DNA from: Actinomycetes bacterium
GTDB taxonomy: Bacteria > Actinomycetota > Acidimicrobiia > Acidimicrobiales > RAAP-2
Direction of reading: 5' to 3'
Length of the DNA: 6,974 nt
NCBI GenBank assembly: GCA_021805305.1
Contig: JAJZFO010000066.1
Location: forward strand, 1 to 6,974
The notes beneath the pieces are model-generated. The model was not told the origin of the DNA and searched no databases. It saw nothing but the letters and a program-made list of their open reading frames with translations. A program made the position numbers and the translations under genes. This document shows positions 1-3,870 of the stretch, in pieces. Position 1 is the first letter of the stretch. Each line of letters starts with the position of its first letter.

Positions 1-1
1 G

Positions 2-40
2 AACGCCGCGGCCCCGAACGCCGCGAGCTCGGGTTCCTAG
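2..40 (+). CDS. possible C-terminal tail of an upstream gene (partial)
   Basis: Reading from base 2 gives NAAAPNAASSGS followed by TAG at 38-40. The codons end almost entirely in G or C, and the residues resemble the low-complexity Ala/Ser/Gly tails common in high-GC actinobacterial proteins. If real, this is the end of a rightward gene that begins before the window, converging on pfkA with both stop codons inside the palindrome CTAG (37-40). Twelve codons are too few to identify a family, and an overlapping frame (base 1) is also open here, so this is tentative. Confidence 0.25.
   Translation, partial: NAAAPNAASSGS
7..25 (-). repeat. short direct repeat and GC hairpin downstream of pfkA
   Basis: GAACGCCGCG occurs twice (1-10 and 16-25). 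The repeat also allows a 6-bp stem, CGCGGC (7-12) with GCCGCG (20-25), around a 7-nt loop. On the minus strand this lies just after the pfkA stop, where a terminator would be expected, but no T-tract follows. It could be a weak terminator or merely coding repeat in the upstream gene. Confidence 0.2.
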
Positions 41-1068
41 AAGAAGGCGGAACAGAGTTCGTAGATGTCGCGGGGCACCTGCCGCTGGCCGTGGGCCACG
101 GTGGTCAGGGGTGTCAGTACGACCTCGTTGCCCCGCACCACCGGGATCACGCCGAAGGTGCCCGCCGCGACGGCGTCGTAGGCCGCCGCGCCGACGCGGG
201 TGGCCCAGATGCGGTCGTAGGCGCTGGGGCTACCCCCGCGCTGGAGGTGTCCCAGCACGGTGGTGCGCACCTCGAATCCTCCGTACCCGTCGATCTGTGT
301 CGCCAGGAACTGGCCAACGCCACGCGTCGCGAGGCGCGCGCCGCCGATGCCCTCGGTGGGCACGCCGTTCACCTCGGTACCGCCGAGCGTCTCGAGATTG
401 ATGCCCTCGGCGACCACGACGATCGAGAAGCCGTAGCCCTTGGATCGGCGCGTCACCAGATGTTCGATGATCTGGTCCATGGTGAGGGGGAACTCCGGGA
501 TGACGATGAGGTCCGCTCCGCCCGCGAGTCCTCCCATGGCGGCCACCCAGCCGGTGGCGCGACCCATCGTCTCGACCACCATCACGCGGTGGTGCGAGGC
601 GGCGGTCGTGTAGAGGCGGTCGAGCGATTCGCACACGATTGACACCGCGGTGTCGAAGCCGATGCAGTAGTCGGTCCCAATGAGGTCATTGTCGAGGGTC
701 TTGGGCACGCCCACGACCGGCGCGCCGTGCTCGGCCAGCCAGTTCGAGATCCGCTGCGTGCCGTCGCCCCCGATGGCCACCAGGGCGTCGAGGTGCGCTC
801 CGAGGGCGGTGAGCACCCGTTCGCGCCCACCCGCGGGGTCGTCGAGGTTGTAGCGGGCCGTGCCGAGCAGAGTTCCTCCCTGGCTCAAGATGCCGCCGAA
901 GTCGCCCACCTCGAGGCGCCGTCCGGCGTATTCGTCGGCGAGACCGGCCCAGCCGTTGGCGATGCCGATCACCTCGTGGCCATCGCGCGTGGCCATCTGG
1001 CCGATCGCGCGAATGGCCGCATTGAGTCCGGGGGCGTCACCGCCAGCGGTTAGAACACCGATTCGCAT
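37..1068 (-). CDS. pfkA: 6-phosphofructokinase, ATP-dependent type predicted
   Basis: Cytosolic enzyme phosphorylating fructose 6-phosphate to fructose 1,6-bisphosphate, the committed step of glycolysis. The 343-aa product has the family motifs in order: GGDAPGLN (10-17), GGTLLGTARYN (65-75), GGDGT (100-104), PKTLDND (122-128, containing the catalytic Asp), METMGR-type segment ending MGR (168-170), PEFP (191-194), AEGI (220-223) and GHLQRGGSPSAYDR (273-286). Gly at the position equivalent to E. coli Gly104 points to ATP as donor (PPi enzymes carry Asp there), while Lys in PKTLDND is typical of group III enzymes, for example those of Streptomyces. I chose ATG 1068 rather than the adjacent TTG 1071 because AAGGTGG (1081-1075 on the minus strand) lies 6 nt before it. 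It is divergent from the acetyltransferase gene and has no visible operon partner. Allosteric properties cannot be read from the sequence. Confidence 0.95.
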   Translation of the reverse strand: MRIGVLTAGGDAPGLNAAIRAIGQMATRDGHEVIGIANGWAGLADEYAGRRLEVGDFGGILSQGGTLLGTARYNLDDPAGGRERVLTALGAHLDALVAIGGDGTQRISNWLAEHGAPVVGVPKTLDNDLIGTDYCIGFDTAVSIVCESLDRLYTTAASHHRVMVVETMGRATGWVAAMGGLAGGADLIVIPEFPLTMDQIIEHLVTRRSKGYGFSIVVVAEGINLETLGGTEVNGVPTEGIGGARLATRGVGQFLATQIDGYGGFEVRTTVLGHLQRGGSPSAYDRIWATRVGAAAYDAVAAGTFGVIPVVRGNEVVLTPLTTVAHGQRQVPRDIYELCSAFF

Positions 1069-1104
1069 CAACTTCCACCTTGCCGATCGTTTCCCCCACT
1101 GGAC

Positions 1105-1121
1105 ACATTAGGTCATAACAA
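1105..1121 (-). promoter_or_regulatory. possible pfkA promoter island
   Basis: An AT-rich patch stands out in GC-rich surroundings upstream of pfkA. Read on the minus strand it contains TTGTTATGACC followed by TAATGT (1110-1105), which fits the TANNNT form of a -10 box. No convincing -35 hexamer lies 16-18 nt further upstream. Transcription would start near 1098 and give a leader of about 30 nt carrying the AAGGTGG ribosome binding site. Confidence 0.3.
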
Positions 1122-1128
1122 CTTTGGC

Positions 1129-1189
1129 CTCGCGACGCGACGTACGCCCCGGCGTCGCTCAACCGGCGCGACGCACGTGACGTCGCGAG
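1129..1189. repeat. long nested inverted repeat in divergent intergenic region
   Basis: The outer arms 1129-1143 and 1175-1189 are complementary at 13 of 15 positions, including nine consecutive pairs (CTCGCGACG with CGTCGCGAG). Directly inside, 1152-1158 (GCGTCGC) pairs perfectly with 1168-1174 (GCGACGC) around a 9-nt loop, leaving an 8-nt bulge (1144-1151) on the left side only. The whole could extrude as a cruciform or fold as an RNA leader hairpin of about 20 base pairs. It separates the likely pfkA promoter from the acetyltransferase start. No T-tract follows on either strand, so it is not a standard terminator. Confidence 0.5.
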
Positions 1190-1209
1190 CCAGGGAGTGC
1201 CAGGGAGTG
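1190..1209. repeat. 10-bp tandem direct repeat
   Basis: CCAGGGAGTG occurs twice back to back (1190-1199 and 1200-1209), immediately after the long inverted repeat. Two copies on one helical face could be a regulator binding site or a simple duplication. Nothing in the sequence decides between these. Confidence 0.5.
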
Positions 1210-1253
1210 TGGCCGTCGCCCCGAGGTCGTGGCAGTGACCCACGCTTGCTACG

Positions 1254-1273
1254 AGTGTGATCGACGTCACTCC
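1254..1273. promoter_or_regulatory. CRP/FNR-like palindrome
   Basis: TGTGA (1256-1260), a 6-nt spacer and TCACT (1267-1271) match the CRP-type consensus TGTGA-N6-TCACA at 9 of 10 half-site positions. The flanks GAG and CTC extend the symmetry. It lies just upstream of the acetyltransferase start. Its centre is about 25 nt before the chosen GTG, so if transcription starts there the site would overlap the promoter and favour repression. Established CRP/GlxR sites in actinobacteria have this form; binding here is inferred only. Confidence 0.45.
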
Positions 1274-1275
1274 GG

Positions 1276-1281
1276 TAGGGT
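1276..1281 (+). promoter_or_regulatory. possible leaderless -10 box of the acetyltransferase gene
   Basis: TAGGGT fits TANNNT and ends 7 nt before GTG 1289, the spacing expected if transcription starts on the start codon. The same bases (TAGGG) could instead act as a weak ribosome binding site. No -35 box is apparent. Confidence 0.25.
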
Positions 1282-1288
1282 CGCAGTG

Positions 1289-1741
1289 GTGGAGCCGGTC
1301 ATTCGAAGCATTGAGCGAGACGAGGTCGCCGCGGCCGTGGCCCTGATCGTCGAGGGTACGTTGAGTCCGGGGGCCGAGGACCCTGCTCGTCTGTCGGATT
1401 ACTGGGAAGCGGTCGTGCAGGGGCGAGAGCGCGGCGGCGACGTGCTGGTGGCGCTCCTCGACGACCAGGTGGTGGGCGTGTGTCAAGTGATCGTCTTTCG
1501 ACACTTCCAGTCCACGGCGGGACTCTGCGCGGAACTCGAGAGTGTCTACGTTCGAGGTGACGTGCGCGGTCGCGGGGTCGGGGCGAGCTTGATCGCGCAC
1601 GCCGAGCGATTCGCGCGCGACAGGGGCTGTTATCGCGTGCAGTTGACCAGTCGCAACGAGCGTCACGACGCCCACCGTTTCTACGAGCGCCGCGGCTTCG
1701 CGGCGGTCTCTCAGGGGTTCAAGAAGTCACTGGTCCAGTAG
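1289..1741 (+). CDS. GNAT-family N-acetyltransferase
   Basis: Probable acetyl-CoA-dependent N-acetyltransferase of 150 aa, about the usual single-domain length. The substrate is unknown. The first strand (EPVIRSIERDEV, 2-13) is a typical GNAT N-terminus. The acetyl-CoA pyrophosphate loop is RGRGVG (93-98) within motif A, and the C-terminal motif HRFYERRGF (129-137) resembles RimI-type and small-molecule acetylases. The reading frame stays open up to GTG 1229, but those extra 20 residues (His, Cys and Arg rich) do not look like GNAT sequence and overlap the CRP-like palindrome, so I prefer GTG 1289 (GTG 1286 directly before it is equally possible). The gene stands alone on its strand, divergent from pfkA, and its last 15 nt overlap the end of the carbonic anhydrase gene on the other strand. 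Confidence 0.85.
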   Translation: MEPVIRSIERDEVAAAVALIVEGTLSPGAEDPARLSDYWEAVVQGRERGGDVLVALLDDQVVGVCQVIVFRHFQSTAGLCAELESVYVRGDVRGRGVGASLIAHAERFARDRGCYRVQLTSRNERHDAHRFYERRGFAAVSQGFKKSLVQ

Positions 1742-2224
1742 CACTTCGCGCAGGTCACCGTCATCGACGTTGAAGACGAAGCCGCGCACGTCACTGGTGT
1801 CGACGAAGGGGCTCTGGCGCAGGGTGGCCACCGTGGCGCGTACGTCGGCGTCGACGTCGCGGTACGCCCCGAGGCGAAAGGGCGCGCGTTGCCCCAGTGA
1901 CGCCTCGAGCTCGGCCTGGAGCTCGTCCTCCTCGAAGGCCTCGAGTCCGCAGCGCGAGTGGTGCACGACCATGATCGAACGGGTACCCAAGAGTCGCTGG
2001 CTCAAGAGCAACGACCGTACGGCGTCGTCGGTGGCGATGCCTCCCGCGTTGCGAATCAGGTGCGCCTGGCCCAGGTCGAGTCCGAGGGCGCCGAAGAGGT
2101 CGAGGCGCGAGTCCATACAGGTCAAGACCGCCAGACGGAGCGCCGGCTCGGTGGGTAGTTCGCGATGACCGTGTCCTTGCAGGTACGCGCGGTTATGGGC
2201 GAGCAGTTCGTCGACGGTGTTCAT
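1727..2224 (-). CDS. beta-class carbonic anhydrase-like protein
   Basis: Predicted zinc enzyme interconverting CO2 and bicarbonate, soluble and probably cytosolic, 165 aa, near the usual length of the compact actinobacterial beta-carbonic anhydrases such as Rv1284. It has the zinc ligands and active-site dyad in the expected order: CMDSR (Cys36, Asp38, Arg40), RNAGG (58-62) and HSRCG (His89, Cys92). The family more often shows HTDCG; here Thr-Asp is Ser-Arg. ATG 2230 is an alternative start, but neither start has a ribosome binding site, and TAGAAT (2236-2231) ends exactly 6 nt before ATG 2224, which suggests a leaderless mRNA beginning at that codon. The gene is divergent from the AhpD-like gene and overlaps the acetyltransferase gene at its 3' end. 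Enzyme activity is likely but not certain; some relatives bind zinc with little measurable activity. Confidence 0.88.
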   Translation of the reverse strand: MNTVDELLAHNRAYLQGHGHRELPTEPALRLAVLTCMDSRLDLFGALGLDLGQAHLIRNAGGIATDDAVRSLLLSQRLLGTRSIMVVHHSRCGLEAFEEDELQAELEASLGQRAPFRLGAYRDVDADVRATVATLRQSPFVDTSDVRGFVFNVDDGDLREVLLDQ

Positions 2225-2229
2225 GGGCA

Positions 2230-2236
2230 TATTCTA
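2230..2236. promoter_or_regulatory. shared divergent -10 element
   Basis: TATTCT (2230-2235, plus strand) can serve the AhpD-like gene, with a start near 2242 and a 36-nt leader. TAGAAT (2236-2231, minus strand) can serve the carbonic anhydrase gene, with transcription starting at its ATG (2224). The two hexamers occupy the same 7 bp, so polymerase could serve only one direction at a time. -35 boxes are poor on both sides. Confidence 0.45.
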
Positions 2237-2265
2237 TGAACCGAAGCGAACTGACCAGTCGGCGC

Positions 2266-2273
2266 GAAGGAGG
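2266..2273 (+). promoter_or_regulatory. strong Shine-Dalgarno site deciding the AhpD-like start
   Basis: GAAGGAGG is the best ribosome binding sequence in the window and lies 4 nt before GTG 2278. It argues that the in-frame ATG at 2236, which has no such site, is not the start. Confidence 0.75.
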
Positions 2274-2277
2274 CACG

Positions 2278-2643
2278 GTGCAGCATTCCCACGAAGTCCG
2301 AGACGAGTTGAGGCCGTCGGCCCTCGCGCTTCGCACCCTCATCCCCGAGGTGATGCGCGGGTACGCGGAACTCTCACGCGCGGCGATGAGTCCGGGGGAG
2401 TTGTCCAGTGCGACCAAGGAGCTGTTGGCGCTCGCCATCGCGGTCACGCGCGAGTGCGACGGATGCATTGTCTCGCACGCGCGTTCGGCGGTGCGCGCGG
2501 GTGTCACCCGCCAAGCCCTGGCCGAGGCGATGGGCGTGGCCATCATGATGAACGGCGGACCGGGCACGGTCTGGGGTCCGCGGGCGCTGCGCAGTTACGA
2601 CGAAGCGGTGGCGGACATCATGAAGGACGCCCCGGGGAATTGA
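2278..2643 (+). CDS. AhpD/carboxymuconolactone decarboxylase-family protein
   Basis: Small (121 aa) all-helical protein of the AhpD-like fold, probably a thiol-dependent peroxide reductase or redox partner. The core reads KELLALAIAVTRECDGCIVSH: Glu48, Cys60, Cys63 and His67. The spacing Glu-12-Cys-3-Cys-4-His is that of mycobacterial AhpD (Glu118, Cys130, Cys133, His137), while the His between the two Cys of AhpD is Gly here, as in many stand-alone family members. The helix EAMGVAIMMNGGPG (83-96) is also typical. The presence of both Cys makes a redox role likelier than true decarboxylation, which is inference. GTG 2278 is chosen for its strong ribosome binding site; the frame is open from ATG 2236. 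The gene is divergent from the carbonic anhydrase gene, and 54 nt separate it from the downstream Nfu gene on the same strand. Confidence 0.88.
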   Translation: MQHSHEVRDELRPSALALRTLIPEVMRGYAELSRAAMSPGELSSATKELLALAIAVTRECDGCIVSHARSAVRAGVTRQALAEAMGVAIMMNGGPGTVWGPRALRSYDEAVADIMKDAPGN

Positions 2644-2664
2644 AGGTCCTCGACACCCCGGGGG
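2630..2664 (+). terminator. weak terminator-like stem after the AhpD-like gene
   Basis: CCCCGGGG at 2630-2637 and again at 2656-2663 can pair over an 18-nt loop that spans the stop codon. Each copy is also self-complementary. The nearest T-rich stretch (TCTTT, 2676-2680) is 12 nt further on, so efficient intrinsic termination is doubtful. Confidence 0.25.
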
Positions 2665-2685
2665 CACGGGTCGCGTCTTTCACGG

Positions 2686-2691
2686 CAGACT
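2686..2691 (+). promoter_or_regulatory. weak leaderless-type -10 box before the Nfu gene
   Basis: CAGACT keeps the key A2 and T6 of a -10 box and ends 6 nt before ATG 2698, the leaderless spacing. GGGA (2692-2695) is the only ribosome-binding-like sequence and is very close to the start. Readthrough from the AhpD-like gene is equally possible. Confidence 0.2.
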
Positions 2692-2697
2692 GGGACC

Positions 2698-3030
2698 ATG
2701 AGTCAACTCTCCGACCTCGAACGCGCTTCGCGCCTGAGCGCGCTGCGCAGTCTGCTCGACCTGATGCGTCCGGCGGTCCAGGCCGACGGGGGCGACCTCG
2801 TGTTGATCCGCGCGGACGTGGATCAGGGCGTAGTCGAAGTCCAGCTCCAGGGGGCGTGCTCGAGTTGCGCGATATCCTCCGACACGCTCCAAGGCGGCGT
2901 GACGCGGATCCTGAAGGACCGCCTCTCGTGGGTGACCGAGGTGATCGGCGGTCTCGACGACTCGCTCGACCTCGAGGAGTCGTCGTCGCTGGGCACGGGT
3001 GGTTACGTGCCGCGCTACCGCGAGATCTAA
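2698..3030 (+). CDS. NifU C-terminal domain (Nfu-type) Fe-S scaffold/carrier
   Basis: Predicted iron-sulfur cluster scaffold or carrier of 110 aa that holds a cluster between subunits and passes it to apoproteins. It consists of the Nfu domain alone, roughly residues 12-90: RSLLDLMRPAVQADGGDL (17-34) is the characteristic first helix and Asp-Gly-Gly turn, and CSSC (Cys54, Cys57) in GACSSCAISSDTLQGGV is the cluster-binding motif. The segment after residue 90 (DLEESSSLGTGGYVPRYREI) is a short acidic, then basic tail of unknown use. The N-terminal IscU-like domain and central [2Fe-2S] domain of full NifU are absent, as expected for Nfu proteins. No other Fe-S assembly gene (sufBCD, sufS, iscS) lies in the window, so its client pathway cannot be read from context. 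Confidence 0.92.
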   Translation: MSQLSDLERASRLSALRSLLDLMRPAVQADGGDLVLIRADVDQGVVEVQLQGACSSCAISSDTLQGGVTRILKDRLSWVTEVIGGLDDSLDLEESSSLGTGGYVPRYREI

Positions 3031-3046
3031 GGGCGCGACCGCGCAC

Positions 3047-3076
3047 CGACGCGTGGCGTCGTGCGACGACGTGTCG
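3047..3076. repeat. cluster of overlapping palindromes upstream of the TetR gene
   Basis: Three small inverted repeats share bases: CGACGC-GTG-GCGTCG (3047-3061), GTCGT-GCG-ACGAC (3058-3070) and CGAC-GT-GTCG (3067-3076). The first, 16 nt after the Nfu stop, could act as a terminator stem, though no T-tract follows. Because they lie just before the TetR gene and its likely -10 box, they are also candidates for its own operator. Confidence 0.35.
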
Positions 3077-3087
3077 GCGCCAGCGGT

Positions 3088-3093
3088 TAAGTT
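3088..3093 (+). promoter_or_regulatory. possible -10 box for the TetR gene
   Basis: TAAGTT fits TANNNT and lies in the only AT-rich patch between the Nfu and TetR genes. Transcription would start near 3100, next to GTG 3102, which opens a short reading frame ending at the TetR start. No -35 hexamer is evident. Confidence 0.3.
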
Positions 3094-3101
3094 CTTGCAC
3101 C

Positions 3102-3158
3102 GTGACGACTTCATCTCGAGGGGGCATGGCGGGGCGCGTGCGCGAGCGGCGCTCGTGA
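3102..3158 (+). CDS. possible 18-codon leader ORF overlapping the TetR start
   Basis: GTG 3102 opens a frame encoding MTTSSRGGMAGRVRERRS and stops at TGA 3156-3158, overlapping the TetR start codon as GTGA (3155-3158). It begins 8 nt after a -10-like TAAGTT, so it could be the first translated ORF on a leaderless mRNA, with the TetR gene translated by coupling because that start has no ribosome binding site. The peptide matches no family I recognise, and the frame also runs open upstream through the Nfu gene, so it may be chance. Confidence 0.25.
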   Translation: MTTSSRGGMAGRVRERRS

Positions 3159-3838
3159 CGTCGCCCGACATCGCGACGGCGACCGAGCGCTCCTTCACCC
3201 AGGCCGCCGCGCGGGTGGTCGACGAGATGGTGAAGATGATCGGCGAGATGGACGTGCACGACATCCGTGTGGGGGTGCTCGCGCGACGCGCGGGGGTGGC
3301 GATCCCGACGATCTACTACAACTTCAGCTCCCTCGACGACATCATCGCCGAGGCGACCGTGGTGTGGGTGAGTCGATTCCTCGAGCCCTTCAAGGAGGCG
3401 CTCGACGACGTCGAAGGCGCCCTGGCGCTCGACGACCAGCGCGCCTTCGACGTCGCCGCGCGACTCTCCGTCGAACGGTGTTGGGACGAGGGGACCATCA
3501 GCGGGGTGCACCGCTGCTCCCCACTGATCGCGTACTTCAGGGAGATCGCCCCCCAGGACGTGCGCCTGCGCGCGGTGCAGGCTCGCCTGGTCGCGCGACA
3601 CATCGCCGCGTTGTCGGCGGCGCAGCTCAAGGGCTGGATCGACCCCCTCGACGACGTGCGGGCCTTCGTGATCATCCACTGGACCTGCGTGTTGGGTCAG
3701 GCGGTCTTCTACCACCCCGCCTTCGGGGCGCTCACCGCGATCGATTTCCGTGACGGAGTGGGACACCTGCGATACCAGACGGGGCTCGACGGTGACATCG
3801 CGCAGATGAGCGTGCGCTCTCCCGACGCGCCCGGGTGA
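3155..3838 (+). CDS. TetR-family transcriptional regulator
   Basis: DNA-binding repressor (rarely activator) of 227 aa. The N-terminal helix-turn-helix domain spans about residues 13-62, with the HTH VGVLARRAGVAIPTIYYNFSSLDDII (39-64); IPTIYYNF is the typical recognition helix with its following Tyr-Tyr-x-Phe segment. Residues 70-227 form a helical ligand and dimer domain that is not conserved enough to suggest the ligand. The frame is open from 2999, inside the Nfu gene, but the residues before GTG 3155 (Arg, Gly and Ala rich, no homology I recognise) do not resemble TetR proteins. GTG 3155 has no good ribosome binding site; coupling to a short upstream ORF is possible. The MarR-MFS operon starts only 31 nt downstream, so this protein may share control of that exporter, but no promoter or site proves it. 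Confidence 0.85.
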   Translation: MTSPDIATATERSFTQAAARVVDEMVKMIGEMDVHDIRVGVLARRAGVAIPTIYYNFSSLDDIIAEATVVWVSRFLEPFKEALDDVEGALALDDQRAFDVAARLSVERCWDEGTISGVHRCSPLIAYFREIAPQDVRLRAVQARLVARHIAALSAAQLKGWIDPLDDVRAFVIIHWTCVLGQAVFYHPAFGALTAIDFRDGVGHLRYQTGLDGDIAQMSVRSPDAPG

Positions 3839-3846
3839 GGGACGTC

Positions 3847-3852
3847 TATAAT
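3847..3852 (+). promoter_or_regulatory. consensus -10 box of the marR-MFS operon
   Basis: TATAAT is a perfect -10 hexamer, unique in the window, and predicts a start near 3859 with an 11-nt leader. No good -35 box lies 16-18 nt upstream, where the TetR gene ends. A second candidate, TAGGTT (3858-3863), ends exactly 6 nt before the ATG and would give a leaderless mRNA. Confidence 0.65.
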
Positions 3853-3870
3853 TTAGTTAGGTTAACTAAA
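3852..3870. promoter_or_regulatory. MarR operator (perfect inverted repeat)
   Basis: TTTAGTTA-GGT-TAACTAAA is a perfect 8-3-8 inverted repeat. It starts on the last base of the TATAAT box and ends on the A of the MarR start codon, so a bound dimer would cover the transcription start and block polymerase. The AT-rich composition, the size (19 bp) and the position are typical of autoregulatory MarR operators. Occupancy by this MarR protein is inferred. Confidence 0.75.

Noticed and set aside
91..642. 183-codon plus-strand frame opposite pfkA
   Set aside because: It lies wholly antisense to a clearly conserved enzyme and shows no domain; its His/Arg/Asp content is a reverse-complement artefact.
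1229..1288. Upstream GTG starts (1229, 1235) for the acetyltransferase
   Set aside because: GAGG at 1223-1226 could serve GTG 1235, but the added residues do not fit the GNAT fold and would put the CRP-like palindrome inside the coding region.
1037..1675. 212-codon minus-strand frame covering the pfkA start and the acetyltransferase gene
   Set aside because: It runs through the divergent promoter region and the start of pfkA, has no family motif, and is explained by the acetyltransferase codons on the other strand.
2236..2277. Earlier ATG start for the AhpD-like protein
   Set aside because: ATG 2236 has no ribosome binding site and overlaps the divergent -10 element, whereas GTG 2278 follows GAAGGAGG.
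2217..3158. 313-codon plus-strand frame through the AhpD-like and Nfu genes
   Set aside because: It is Arg/Gly/Pro-rich and overlaps two real genes. Only its last 18 codons (3102-3158) are considered separately as a possible leader ORF.
2618..3766. 382-codon open frame on the minus strand opposite the Nfu and TetR genes
   Set aside because: Its composition is His/Arg/Asp-rich and unlike a folded protein. It is the complement of two real genes.
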